Part shown: positions 8,574-20,865 of the stretch, piece by piece
Layout: each line of letters begins with the position of its first letter
How positions within the stretch are numbered: the first letter of the stretch is position 1
Origin: Candidatus Caldilinea saccharophila
Lineage (GTDB): Bacteria > Chloroflexota > Anaerolineae > Caldilineales > Caldilineaceae
Assembly (NCBI GenBank): GCA_016710365.1
Contig: JADJVW010000004.1
Span: forward strand, 124,001 to 188,000
Direction of reading: 5' to 3'
DNA: 64,000 nucleotides
The notes under the pieces: model-generated
The model's input: the letters and a program-made list of their open reading frames with translations, nothing else
What the model was told of the DNA's origin: nothing
The model's database searches: none
Made by a program: the position numbers and the translations under genes

Positions 8574-10805
8574 TTACGGATCGACTCCATAAAGATCGTC
8601 TTCGTCTTGTTTCTTCAACAGCACTTCGCGCCCGCGCCCCGCGCTCATGTCCGGGCCGACTACGTGGCGTTTTTCCATCTCTTCCATCAGCCGCGCGGCC
8701 TTGGGATAGCCAATGTTAAGTTTGCGCTGGAGCATGCTGGTGCTGCACGTGCGCATACCGCGCACCACGTCGATGGCGTCATGCAGCAGGTCGTCTTCGT
8801 CGTCAAGCTGGTCGAGAATGCCGGCCCAGGGGACGACGGCGTGAGAGGTTCCCGCTGCTTTGGCGGCGTTTTTCCAGAACTCCACGACGGGGGCGATCTC
8901 CTCGTCGGCGACGAAACAGCCCTGCACGCGCTGAAGCTTGCTCACGTCCGACCGCATCAGCAGCATGTCGCCGCGGCCAAGCAACCGCTCCGCGCCCGGC
9001 GAATCCAGAATCACGCGGCTATCGATCTGGCTGGTGACGGCAAAGGCGATGCGCGTCGGGAAGTTCGCCTTGATCAGCCCGGTGATTACGTCGGTGCTGG
9101 GGCGCTGCGTCGCCAGCACGAGATGAATGCCCGTTGCCCGCGCCATCTGCGCCAGCCGGCAGATCTGGCGTTCGATGTCTTCAGCCGCGGTCATCATCAG
9201 GTCGGCCAATTCGTCGATGACCAGCACGATGTAGGGAAGGGGCTGGCCGCCTTTCTGCTTGCGCATCGCCGTGTTGTAGGCGTCGATATTGCGCACGCCC
9301 AGGTCGCGGAAAAGCTGGTAGCGGTCGTCCATCTGGATCAGCAGCCACGTGAGCGCACCCATCACCTGCTCGACATCGGTAATAACTTTGCCGTAGAGAT
9401 GCGGGATGCCGTTGTAGCCGGGCAGCTCGACCATCTTGGGATCGACCATGACAAAGCGCAGGTTCTCCGGGCCGTGTTGCATCAGCAGCCCCGCGATGAT
9501 GGCGTTGATGCACACCGATTTGCCCGACCCCGTGGCGCCCGCGATCAACATGTGCGGCGCTTTAGTCAGATCCAAGACGACGGCGGCGCCCGCCGTGTTG
9601 CGACCGAGCGGCAGCGCCATAATGCCCCCTTTCCGCAGTTCGGGGCTTTCTAAAATGCCGCGCAGGCTGACCAATGATTTATCGGGATTGGGAACTTCGA
9701 TGCCGACATACGGGCGGCCCGGTACGGGCGCCTCGATGCGCACAGCCGGCGCCGCCAATGCCAGCGCCAGGTCGTCAGCCAAATTGACGATGCGACTGAC
9801 GCGCACCTTGCGCTTCTGGCCCGCGCTTTCAACATAAAGCGGCTCGACGCCAAACTGCGTCACTGTCGGGCCACTTTCGACATGCACGACGCGCACCGGC
9901 ACATTGAAGTCTTCCAGCGTGTTGACAATCAACTGCTCGATCTGCGTCACATCGCGATTGCTATAGGAACCGGCGTCGGCGTGGAGCAGATCGACGGGCG
10001 GCAACGCGCCTGCTGATCGCAGCGGGCGGGGCGCGGGCGGTTTGGGCGATTTTACAGATGGTTTTTGCTGATTATTCGATGGGGGCGGCGCGGCTTCGGG
10101 CAGCTTGACGCGCGCGCGTGTGGACGGCGCCGGCGACGGGTCTTGAGGCGCTTCCACCATTTCCGGCGCAGCCGAAACAAAATTCGGGGTGCGCGGCAAC
10201 TGCGCCCAATCGTTCATTTCCGCGGAATTCTGCCCGCCCAGCAAGCCGCGCATACGCTGGCCGACCGTGCGCGTCGCCGGCAGCCAACTCCACACCGCGG
10301 CCGCGACATAGACCAGCGGGGTGTAGCGCACCAGCAGCACGCCCCCAGCGATCGCCAGACCAGCCGCGACCCAGGTGGCTAAGGTGGCGCCGAGTGCGGC
10401 CATCAGCAAGTTGCCAAACGCCCAGCCCGCCAGCCCGCCGCCTTCTCCGTCCAACCGCGCGTTCCAGTTGACGGCGCCTTCGCTGCGGACAAAGCTCATC
10501 GCCATCAGACCGAGCAGCAGCAGTTCGACGCCCAACAGCGCCTCGGCGCTCCAATAGCCGGCGCGCCGCCGAAAGATGAGCACCAGCCCCAGGATTACCA
10601 ACGATGCGGCCACCAGCGGCGCGGTCCAGCCGGTCAGGACGACGAGCAGCGGCGGGGTGGTGCGGCCTGGCGCGTAGCGAATGACGCTCCACAGCAGGAG
10701 CGCCCCAGCCGCGACCAAGAGCATCCCCCAGAATTCACTGCGAAGATGCTCGCGCAAGGCATTGAGTTGGCTTCCTGCATCGGCAAGCGGGCTGCGTTTC
10801 GTCAT
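8574..10805 (-). CDS. ftsK: FtsK/SpoIIIE-family DNA translocase
   Basis: Membrane-anchored, ATP-driven DNA pump that clears chromosome ends from the division septum; 743 residues. About four hydrophobic segments occupy residues 25-175. A Pro/Ser-rich linker follows (about 210-270), then the alpha/beta motor: Walker A GATGSGKSV, Walker B IVLVIDELADLMM, and RQICRLAQMARATGIHL. A C-terminal winged-helix gamma domain (about 665-735) ends in SAGRGREVLL and recognises orienting DNA motifs in FtsK. Shorter linker than in E. coli, as in most FtsK/SpoIIIE proteins. It starts six bases after the upstream HAD gene stop. Confidence 0.95.
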   Translation of the reverse strand: MTKRSPLADAGSQLNALREHLRSEFWGMLLVAAGALLLWSVIRYAPGRTTPPLLVVLTGWTAPLVAASLVILGLVLIFRRRAGYWSAEALLGVELLLLGLMAMSFVRSEGAVNWNARLDGEGGGLAGWAFGNLLMAALGATLATWVAAGLAIAGGVLLVRYTPLVYVAAAVWSWLPATRTVGQRMRGLLGGQNSAEMNDWAQLPRTPNFVSAAPEMVEAPQDPSPAPSTRARVKLPEAAPPPSNNQQKPSVKSPKPPAPRPLRSAGALPPVDLLHADAGSYSNRDVTQIEQLIVNTLEDFNVPVRVVHVESGPTVTQFGVEPLYVESAGQKRKVRVSRIVNLADDLALALAAPAVRIEAPVPGRPYVGIEVPNPDKSLVSLRGILESPELRKGGIMALPLGRNTAGAAVVLDLTKAPHMLIAGATGSGKSVCINAIIAGLLMQHGPENLRFVMVDPKMVELPGYNGIPHLYGKVITDVEQVMGALTWLLIQMDDRYQLFRDLGVRNIDAYNTAMRKQKGGQPLPYIVLVIDELADLMMTAAEDIERQICRLAQMARATGIHLVLATQRPSTDVITGLIKANFPTRIAFAVTSQIDSRVILDSPGAERLLGRGDMLLMRSDVSKLQRVQGCFVADEEIAPVVEFWKNAAKAAGTSHAVVPWAGILDQLDDEDDLLHDAIDVVRGMRTCSTSMLQRKLNIGYPKAARLMEEMEKRHVVGPDMSAGRGREVLLKKQDEDDLYGVDP

Positions 10806-10811
10806 AGCATC

Positions 10812-11567
10812 TTATCCCAGCAGGCGGTGGATCGCATGGGCGACGCCATCAGCGTCATTGCAGGGGACGACCCAATCGGCGACGGCTTTCACATCGGGCA
10901 GGGCATTTTCCACCGCGACGCCGATCCCGCTGGCGCGCACCATCTCGATATCGTTGATGTCATCGCCGATGGCGACTACGTCGGCGATGCTCTGCCCGCG
11001 TTGTTGCAGCAACTGAAGCAACGCGGTGGACTTATCGGCGTCGTAGGCGCAGAGTTGCACGATGCTAAACTTAGGCGTGACCAGTGTGCGGGTGGTCGGC
11101 GGCACAGCAGCCATCAGGTCGGCAATGTCGCCGCGTCCATCGGGAAAGAAGAAGATCATCTTGTAGGCCGGTTGCTCCCAGAGTTGCAGCAAATCCGCCA
11201 CCTCCAGCGCGCCGGCCTTCGCAAACGGACGATTGACAAAGAGCTGATCTTCGATTTCGAGGCCGATATACCACGTCTCGCCAGAGCGCGCGGTCCACTC
11301 CAGCATCCACCGCACATCGGCGGCTGGCAGCGGGTTGGCATAAACCACCTCGCTATCAACGATCGTCTGCGCGCCGTTGTAGACGATGCGAGGTGCATGA
11401 TGCAGCAGACGCGGCAGGACAGGCTCGACGCTGCGCGGCGGCCGCCCCGTGGCGATGACGACTTCATGCCCGGCCGCCAGCCAGCAGTCAAGCGCCGCCA
11501 GGTTGGCAGGGCTGACATGCTTGTCGGTGTGCAGCAAAGTGTCGTCGAGATCAAGGGCAAGCAACAT
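10812..11567 (-). CDS. HAD-superfamily hydrolase, Cof/IIB type
   Basis: Probable sugar- or nucleotide-phosphate phosphatase of 251 residues. HAD motif I is LDLDDTLLHT at residue 5, motif II is VIATGRPPR at about 38, a Lys motif lies near residue 177 (YDADKSTAL), and motif IV is AIGDDINDIEM near 200. The cap between motifs II and III is the alpha/beta type typical of Cof-like proteins. Such enzymes act on small phosphates; the substrate cannot be predicted. ftsK follows six bases downstream, so they are co-transcribed. Confidence 0.9.
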   Translation of the reverse strand: MLLALDLDDTLLHTDKHVSPANLAALDCWLAAGHEVVIATGRPPRSVEPVLPRLLHHAPRIVYNGAQTIVDSEVVYANPLPAADVRWMLEWTARSGETWYIGLEIEDQLFVNRPFAKAGALEVADLLQLWEQPAYKMIFFFPDGRGDIADLMAAVPPTTRTLVTPKFSIVQLCAYDADKSTALLQLLQQRGQSIADVVAIGDDINDIEMVRASGIGVAVENALPDVKAVADWVVPCNDADGVAHAIHRLLG

Positions 11568-11918
11568 AAGGATGGACGCCTATTTTATGATTGACAACGC
11601 GAAGGTAGATGCGTCAGGGTTTGATGCTACATCGTGTAGACCTATTGCATGGCATCGGATTGTGCTGCTGCATCTCGTGTTGCGTGTCCATGCAGATCGG
11701 CCACACATGTTGCTTAGTATACCGTGCATTGAGACAAATACCGAACCGACAGTAGTCAAATAACAGGGGGGCGCTGTGATCTCACAGCGCCCCCCTGTTA
11801 TTACGAGGGAAAACATTATGTTGTATGCAAGACATCGATCTCCTTAAGCGCTGGTGGTCGGTGCGGCGACCTGGGCGCTTGAGACGAAGGCTTGCATCGA
11901 GAAAGCTCTGCCAGTTGG
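11568..11918. other. Intergenic region with one terminator
   Basis: The only structure seen in these 351 bases is the strong hairpin at 11761-11800. The minus-strand sequence upstream of the HAD gene (11568-11760) should hold its promoter, but no good -35/-10 pair was identified. Confidence 0.5.
11761..11800 (-). terminator. Strong bidirectional-type hairpin after the subtilisin gene
   Basis: A perfect 19-bp stem, TAACAGGGGGGCGCTGTGA (11761-11779) and its complement (11782-11800), has a two-base loop. On the minus strand it is followed by TTTGACT. It lies 119 bases past the stop of the S8 peptidase and ahead of the HAD-ftsK unit. Confidence 0.75.
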
Positions 11919-13223
11919 TCAGCCTTGATTGACGAGTGGCAAATAGAGCATCTGCTGCTCGTCAGGAGCAGGTTCTTCGGGCTTGTCGCCGGTGGGTGGC
12001 GCGGACGGTTCCAGGCCACCATTCGCTGCAACCAGGGTGCGATAGATATTGATGCGGCCATAACCGTACACCGCATCTTTACCCGTTTCTCCCAGGTCGT
12101 CGGCCGCGCCAGTCATCAGGTCGACGATTTGAGTTCCCGTCAGTTCGGGGTTGAAGCTCGCCAGCAGACCCACCAGCCCGGTTACGAAAGGAGAGGCCAT
12201 GCTGGTGCCCGACATAATTGTGTATCCGGCATTCTGCTCCAGATTGTAATAGGTGCTGTAAATGCGATGCCCTGGCGCCGTCAAATCAATATGATCACCT
12301 GTATTGCTAAGTGGCCAGTGGACGTCGCTGTCGTTGGTGGCGCCGACGGCGATGACGTAAGGAAGCGCCGCCGGATAGTAGGGCGTCGCACTGGCTGCAT
12401 TGCCGGCCGAAGCGACGACGAGCACGTCATGCGCTTCGGCATAACCGATGGCGTCTTCCAACGTGCGGCTGGAGACGGTGGCGCCCAAGCTCAAGTTGAT
12501 CACGCGTGCGCCGTGGTCGACGGCATAGTAGATGCCTGCGGCGACGGTGCCCCAGGTGCCCTTGTTGCCGCTGTCGAGCACCTTGACCGGCAGGATCGTG
12601 CACTGCGGGCAGATGCCGGCGCTGCCTTGAGCATTGTTCAGCGCGGCGGCCGCAATCCCCGCCACATGCGTGCCGTGCCCGTGATCGTCCAGCGGCGCTT
12701 CGTCGTCGTTGATAAAGTCATACCCGGCAAGGACGCGTCCGGCGAATTCGGGGTGGTCAGGGTTGATGCCCGAATCGAGAATGGCGAGAATGGTCGTTTC
12801 GGCGCCAATGCTCAGGTCCCAACCGCGCGGCGCCTCGACGATCTTCTGTCCATACACCTGGGAAGGCACGGTGAAAGCAGCGTCGTTGGGCGCCAACTGG
12901 CCGGTGACAGTCACATCCGCTTCGATATATTCGACGGAAGACGCCACCGCGTCAAGTGCGCTGCTGGCGAAGACCGCACTCGGATTGCGCTGCGTCACTT
13001 GAACGACTCCTGCCTGTGAAAGCCAGCGCACTGGCATCACGTCGAGCGCGGCAAGGACTGACTGCTGCTCTGCAGGTGTTGTCTCCGGCCGAAAACGGAT
13101 CAGGAAAGTTGCGGATGAGCTTTGTGCGTATACGCCAGAGGTTGGTGTGAGTAAGATAACCAGCGAAAGAGAAATACAAAAGGTCTGCATCAGGCTACGA
13201 ACGTAGGAATAAGTGCTTGACAT
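11919..13223 (-). CDS. Secreted subtilisin-family (S8) serine peptidase
   Basis: Extracellular protease of 434 residues. A signal peptide covers about residues 1-33 (MQTFCISLSLVILL core, cleavage near VYAQ). An inhibitor-I9-like propeptide lies at about 37-105 (FLIRFRPETTPAEQQSVL). The catalytic domain has Asp in ILAILDSGINPDHPEF, His in HGHGTHVAGIAA, oxyanion Asn in ASAGN, and Ser in SGTSMASPFVTGL. A Pro/Glu linker (EPSAPPTGDKPEEPAPDE) leads to the C-terminal tail LYLPLVNQG. The tail resembles a recurring C-terminal motif of Chloroflexota exported proteins. Intact and monocistronic, bounded by a terminator. Confidence 0.93.
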   Translation of the reverse strand: MSSTYSYVRSLMQTFCISLSLVILLTPTSGVYAQSSSATFLIRFRPETTPAEQQSVLAALDVMPVRWLSQAGVVQVTQRNPSAVFASSALDAVASSVEYIEADVTVTGQLAPNDAAFTVPSQVYGQKIVEAPRGWDLSIGAETTILAILDSGINPDHPEFAGRVLAGYDFINDDEAPLDDHGHGTHVAGIAAAALNNAQGSAGICPQCTILPVKVLDSGNKGTWGTVAAGIYYAVDHGARVINLSLGATVSSRTLEDAIGYAEAHDVLVVASAGNAASATPYYPAALPYVIAVGATNDSDVHWPLSNTGDHIDLTAPGHRIYSTYYNLEQNAGYTIMSGTSMASPFVTGLVGLLASFNPELTGTQIVDLMTGAADDLGETGKDAVYGYGRINIYRTLVAANGGLEPSAPPTGDKPEEPAPDEQQMLYLPLVNQG

Positions 13224-13563
13224 GCGATCCTCCAGACAATAAATGCTTGCCTTTTAGGATAGCCCTGTCTGGCCTAGAGCGGGAGGGTGCAAAGACGCCA
13301 TTCTCTCCCCCCAAAAACTCGATTTTTATGGTGGAAATCTGCCGCAGAGGGGCGTCTATCTAGGGCGATTGACGGAGGAAAGAGAGGCGTCTAACGGGCG
13401 AAATGCTGTACAACTGTCAAATAAACAATGCACGGATAGTAGAGGCGACAACGGAGAGACGGTCTGCATTCCAGAAATAAGCCAGCACTGTGTGTTGTTG
13501 GGCGGCAGTGTTCGCCGCTTGCCTGGAATGCAGGCGCGTCCTCAGCTTATCTGTACATCGCGG
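13224..13563. other. Intergenic region with an inverted repeat
   Basis: Between the subtilisin start and the Gfo/Idh stop (both minus). CTGCATTCCAG (13464-13474) and CTGGAATGCAG (13523-13533) form an 11-bp perfect inverted repeat, with a smaller GCGGC/GCCGC hairpin inside. It could be a terminator for the oxidoreductase gene or a solitary repeat. No gene is recognised here. Confidence 0.45.
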
Positions 13564-14589
13564 TCACATTGCGATCTCGATGCGACGGTTGGCCTCGGCG
13601 CTTTCGATGGCGCCGAACACCATTGCCAGGCTCTGAATGTTGTCTGTGCAGACTGTCTCTGGGACGGCGCCGGTCTGAATGCAGCGTACAAAGTCGCTGA
13701 TGACGCCGGCATGGCCGCCCACACGATCGGTGGGAGAGGCCGCCGGCACCTCTACCTCAACCCATTTAGAGAAGAAACCACCGGTTTCTGCCACAACCTG
13801 CCCATACAAGCCGGCCGCCCCATCCCAAGTGACGCTGCGCGTTGCCACGATGCGCCATTGGCTCTCCCAGGTCGTGTTCAGCCCTTCGGCGCACCAACTG
13901 CCCCGATAGGTGAACACGATGCCGCGCTCCATCTCGAATAGGGCGATGGCCGATGCATCGTGATCATACCAAGACCCGCTTGGGTTCCACTCGTGACAGT
14001 AGACTGCTTTGGGATTGGCGCCTGCAATCAACCGTGCGGCATCGAAGGTGTGGATCGCCATGTCGAGCAGCAGAACGTGCCGCATGTGATCGCGAAAACC
14101 GCCAAAGTGTGCACCAATGTAGAAGTCAGCGTTGACGGTGGTCACCTCTCCAATCGCGCCGGAGGCAAGCAAGGACGCGAGCCGCCGGATATTGGGGTCG
14201 TATCGCCGGTTCTGAATGACGGCGTAGGTTCTACCTGCGGCTTGCGCCGCTTGGACGACGCGGCGCGCGGTTTCCATCGAATCCGCCAGGGGCTTTTCAC
14301 CAAGCACGTCACAGCCGTGGGCAAATGCCGTCATCGTCACCTGTGGATGAGCCTCTGGTATGGTGCAATCAAAGACGACATCCGGTCGGGTGGCAGTCAA
14401 GACTTGAGCAAGATCCGTCCCAATGAGCGCGTCCTTCCAGGCGTACTGCTCGGCTCGCTCCTGGGCTGCCTGCTGATTGATGTCGACAAAGCCGACCATC
14501 TTCAGATCAGGGATCGTTTGAATCGCATCGAGCCAGGCGCGGCTGATTCCTCCGCAGCCGGCCATGACCGCACACAGTTGTTTACTCAT
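13564..14589 (-). CDS. Gfo/Idh/MocA-family oxidoreductase
   Basis: NAD(P)-dependent sugar or inositol dehydrogenase-like enzyme, 341 residues. The start is set at ATG 14589, where GGGGAG lies about seven bases upstream; a longer frame back to 14709 has no such site. The N-terminal Rossmann fold shows AVMAGCGGISRAWLDAI. The family EKPLADS motif, whose Lys is catalytic, is at about residue 95. The C-terminal alpha/beta domain is complete (IHTFDAARLIAG, with His near residue 180). It stands alone between terminator-like structures; the substrate is unknown. Confidence 0.87.
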   Translation of the reverse strand: MSKQLCAVMAGCGGISRAWLDAIQTIPDLKMVGFVDINQQAAQERAEQYAWKDALIGTDLAQVLTATRPDVVFDCTIPEAHPQVTMTAFAHGCDVLGEKPLADSMETARRVVQAAQAAGRTYAVIQNRRYDPNIRRLASLLASGAIGEVTTVNADFYIGAHFGGFRDHMRHVLLLDMAIHTFDAARLIAGANPKAVYCHEWNPSGSWYDHDASAIALFEMERGIVFTYRGSWCAEGLNTTWESQWRIVATRSVTWDGAAGLYGQVVAETGGFFSKWVEVEVPAASPTDRVGGHAGVISDFVRCIQTGAVPETVCTDNIQSLAMVFGAIESAEANRRIEIAM

Positions 14590-14655
14590 ATTTGGTCTCC
14601 CCATCAAAGCGAAAGGATGAAAATTATTTGCGATCGCAAGACGAATTAAATATCG

Positions 14656-14685
14656 AAAAGGGCGCATCGACTGATGCGCCCTTTT
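14656..14685 (-). terminator. Intrinsic terminator after ppdK
   Basis: AAAAGGGCGCATC (14656-14668) pairs with GATGCGCCCTTTT (14673-14685) around a 4-base loop. On the minus strand the stem is followed by a T/A-rich tail. It lies 35 bases past the ppdK stop. Confidence 0.8.
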
Positions 14686-14720
14686 CTCAAGGAGAAAACC
14701 GGAGAACAACCAACCACTAC

Positions 14721-17505
<2,785 letters not shown>

Positions 17506-17861
17506 TGCAAACTTCTCCTTGATAAAAGATTCGCAATCGAGCGGTTGGTCGGCTCACAACGATGTGAGATGGATTTTGGCTCCAAATACGTCGATTAGTG
17601 TAAAGGAAACACTGCCAGGAATCGTCCTGCACGTGGGCAGAAAAGGCACTGGTCAGGCTAGTAGTCTGTGGACTGGTCAAGTGGCTAGTGACGCCTGCCG
17701 ATCATGCAACCCTGAAATTTACAATTTACACCCAACCTGTGCGGCGCGCTTTTTGGTGCGACGTTTCGATGTTAAAATGTCCATTGGACTCAGGGACGAG
17801 CCATTGGCTGCCTTGGGTTTTTTTGATGACGAGAGAAAACCAACCAGGAAAGAGAGTGAGT
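17506..17861. other. Divergent intergenic region between ppdK and cysK
   Basis: These 356 bases must hold promoters for both genes. No convincing hexamer pair, riboswitch or T-box signature was recognised. Just before cysK the sequence is A/G-rich (AGGAAAGAGAGTGAGT), which serves as its ribosome site. Confidence 0.4.
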
Positions 17862-18794
<933 letters not shown>

Positions 18795-18815
18795 GTAACT
18801 TCCAGGAGGTTTGCC

Positions 18816-19520
18816 ATGTTTGCCCGGCTTCGCGAGGATATCGGCGTCGTCTTCGAGCGCGACCCGGCGGCGCGCAGCACGCTGGAGGTGCTGGCCTGCT
18901 ATCCGGGGCTGCACGCACAGTGGTTCTACCGGCTGGCGCACTGGTGTTGGCTGCGCCGATTGCGCTTTTTGGCGCGCTTCGTCTCGCATTTGGGACGTTT
19001 CTTCACCGGCATCGAAATTCACCCCGGCGCGACGATCGGCCGCGGCTTCTTCATCGATCACGGCATGGGCGTCGTCGTCGGCGAGACCGCGGAGATCGGC
19101 GAGAACGTGACGCTCTATCACGGTGTGACGCTGGGCGGCGTCAGTTGGCGCAAGGAGAAGCGTCACCCGACCGTAGGCGATCATGTCGTGGTCGGCGCCG
19201 GCGCCAAGGTGCTGGGGCCGATCACGATCGGCGCCCACTCGCGCATCGGCGCCAACTCGGTGGTGGTCAAGGATGTCGAACCGCATTCGGTGGTGGTCGG
19301 CGTGCCAGGCCGCGTGCGCCACCGCGCGGGCGCGCTGGTGGAGGATGCGCAGCACGAAGATCTCCAGCACAATGTCTTGCACGACACGACGATGGAATTG
19401 TTGCAGCAGATAGCGGCGCGGCTGGACGCGGTCGAAGCTGAATTGGTGCAGGAAGAAATTCACCTGGACGCGCAGAAAGTGGTGGAGCAGAACGGGTATC
19501 AGGGTCCGTGGGGCATCTAG
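18816..19520 (+). CDS. cysE: Serine O-acetyltransferase
   Basis: Makes O-acetylserine for CysK, 234 residues. Start ATG 18816 follows a good AGGAGG. After an N-terminal helical part comes the left-handed beta-helix of hexapeptide repeats: IEIHPGATIGRGFFIDHGMG, then VVVGETAEIGENVTLYHGVT, LGGVSWRKEKRHPTVGDHV and VVGVPGRVRH. The His-Gly pair of IDHGMG and YHGVTLGG is the active-site region. The C-terminal tail is longer and more acidic than the short CysK-binding tail of E. coli CysE and does not end in Ile directly after the beta-helix, although the last residues are GPWGI. Confidence 0.93.
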   Translation: MFARLREDIGVVFERDPAARSTLEVLACYPGLHAQWFYRLAHWCWLRRLRFLARFVSHLGRFFTGIEIHPGATIGRGFFIDHGMGVVVGETAEIGENVTLYHGVTLGGVSWRKEKRHPTVGDHVVVGAGAKVLGPITIGAHSRIGANSVVVKDVEPHSVVVGVPGRVRHRAGALVEDAQHEDLQHNVLHDTTMELLQQIAARLDAVEAELVQEEIHLDAQKVVEQNGYQGPWGI

Positions 19521-19649
19521 AGCTTTTGGCGCTGATTGACAGCCAAGGAGTGCAGGTCTACAATCCTTTACATTGAGAAAGCCGCGGAAGTAGTGCTGAT
19601 GCATGATGTCTGACCTGTCACCCATCAGCAATCCCACAAGGAGCAAGTT

Positions 19650-20732
19650 ATGTACCTCAAAGATATCCAAGCCTGTGTTGATCGTATCCTCGAGGGGCAG
19701 CGACGTGAGCGCGCCGAGCGTCGCGCGGTCGAGGTAAACCCGGCCAACGCCATGATGCTCGACGTCTTGCCGGCGATTGCTGGCATCGACCTGCCGCAAA
19801 GCCTGGCGCTGGTGACGATGAAGCTGTGGAAGCCCGGCATGACGCTGCGCGTGCGTTTTCTCGACGGCGATCCCGTCATTCAGCAGCGCCTGCAACCTTT
19901 CGCCCATGTGTGGAGCAAGCACGCCAATCTCAAATTTGTCTTTGGCAATGACCCGAACGCCGAAATCCGCATCTCGTTCAAACAGCGCGGCTCATGGTCT
20001 TATATCGGCACGGATTGTCTGGGCATCCCCAAGAACCAAGCCACGATGAACTTTGGCTGGCTGACGCGCGAGACTGACGACACTGAATATTCGCGCGTCG
20101 TCACTCATGAATTTGGCCATGCCGTCGCCTGCATTCACGAGCATCAGAACCCGGCAGCGAATATCCCGTGGGACAAGCCCGTCGTCTACCGCTATTACAG
20201 CGGGCCGCCCAATAACTGGACAAAGGATCAGGTCGACGTCAACCTGTTCCAGACCTACGACCGCACCCAGACGCAGTTCTCGGCCTTCGATCCGCAGTCG
20301 ATCATGCTCTATCCGATCCCGAACGACTTCACCATTGGGGACTTCGAGGTGGGGTGGAACAGCGCGTTGTCGGACGTCGACAAACAATTTGTCGGCACGA
20401 TCTATCCCTTTGCGCAGAAGCCGGAAAACGCGTTGACTATTGACGGCAGCGCGCTCAACCAGGCGATCGGCGCGCCGGGCGAACTGGACAAGTTCACTTT
20501 CGGTGACAAAGAACGCTACTGCGCCGAAACGCTGGGCAAGCAGGATCTGGTCATGGGATTGTATGGTCCGGATGACGAGAAGAGGCTCGTGCGCACCGAC
20601 GACGACAGCGGCGTTGGGCTTAATCCACGCATCATCAACACGCTCAAGCCTGGCGTCTACACCGTGCTCGTGCGCCACTTCAGCGCCAAGAAAACCGGCG
20701 ATTATCAGATTCAGGTCAAGACCGAAAAGTAG
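19650..20732 (+). CDS. Astacin-like zinc metallopeptidase with C-terminal PPC-like domain
   Basis: Metallopeptidase of 360 residues. Residues 1-60 are helical and lack a signal peptide. The zinc motif is HEFGHAVACIHEHQNP at about 155, which fits the astacin pattern HExxHxxGxxHE except that the usual Gly is Cys. The Met-turn is SIMLYPIPN near 215. A beta-sandwich of the bacterial pre-peptidase C-terminal type occupies about 265-360 (LTIDGSALNQAIGAPGELD...GVYTVLVRHFSAKKTGDYQI). Preceded by AAGGAG before ATG 19650. The substrate and the export route are unknown. Confidence 0.85.
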   Translation: MYLKDIQACVDRILEGQRRERAERRAVEVNPANAMMLDVLPAIAGIDLPQSLALVTMKLWKPGMTLRVRFLDGDPVIQQRLQPFAHVWSKHANLKFVFGNDPNAEIRISFKQRGSWSYIGTDCLGIPKNQATMNFGWLTRETDDTEYSRVVTHEFGHAVACIHEHQNPAANIPWDKPVVYRYYSGPPNNWTKDQVDVNLFQTYDRTQTQFSAFDPQSIMLYPIPNDFTIGDFEVGWNSALSDVDKQFVGTIYPFAQKPENALTIDGSALNQAIGAPGELDKFTFGDKERYCAETLGKQDLVMGLYGPDDEKRLVRTDDDSGVGLNPRIINTLKPGVYTVLVRHFSAKKTGDYQIQVKTEK

Positions 20733-20747
20733 CGTGAAGAGTTTCCG

Positions 20748-20838
20748 ATAGGCCGCGGATTTCGCGGATTCGGCGGGTCAGCGCGGATAATCAAAACATC
20801 CGCAATCATCTGCCGTATCCGTCTAATCCGCGGCCTAT
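20748..20838. repeat. Intergenic inverted repeat
   Basis: ATAGGCCGCGGATT (20748-20761) is perfectly repeated in inverse at 20825-20838. Between them the unit GCGGAT recurs (TTCGCGGATTCGG, GCGCGGATAATC, ATCCGC). A long hairpin can form, possibly ending the metallopeptidase transcript. Confidence 0.65.
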
Positions 20839-20865
20839 TTTATTGGTGGTTTGAGGTCAATTCTC

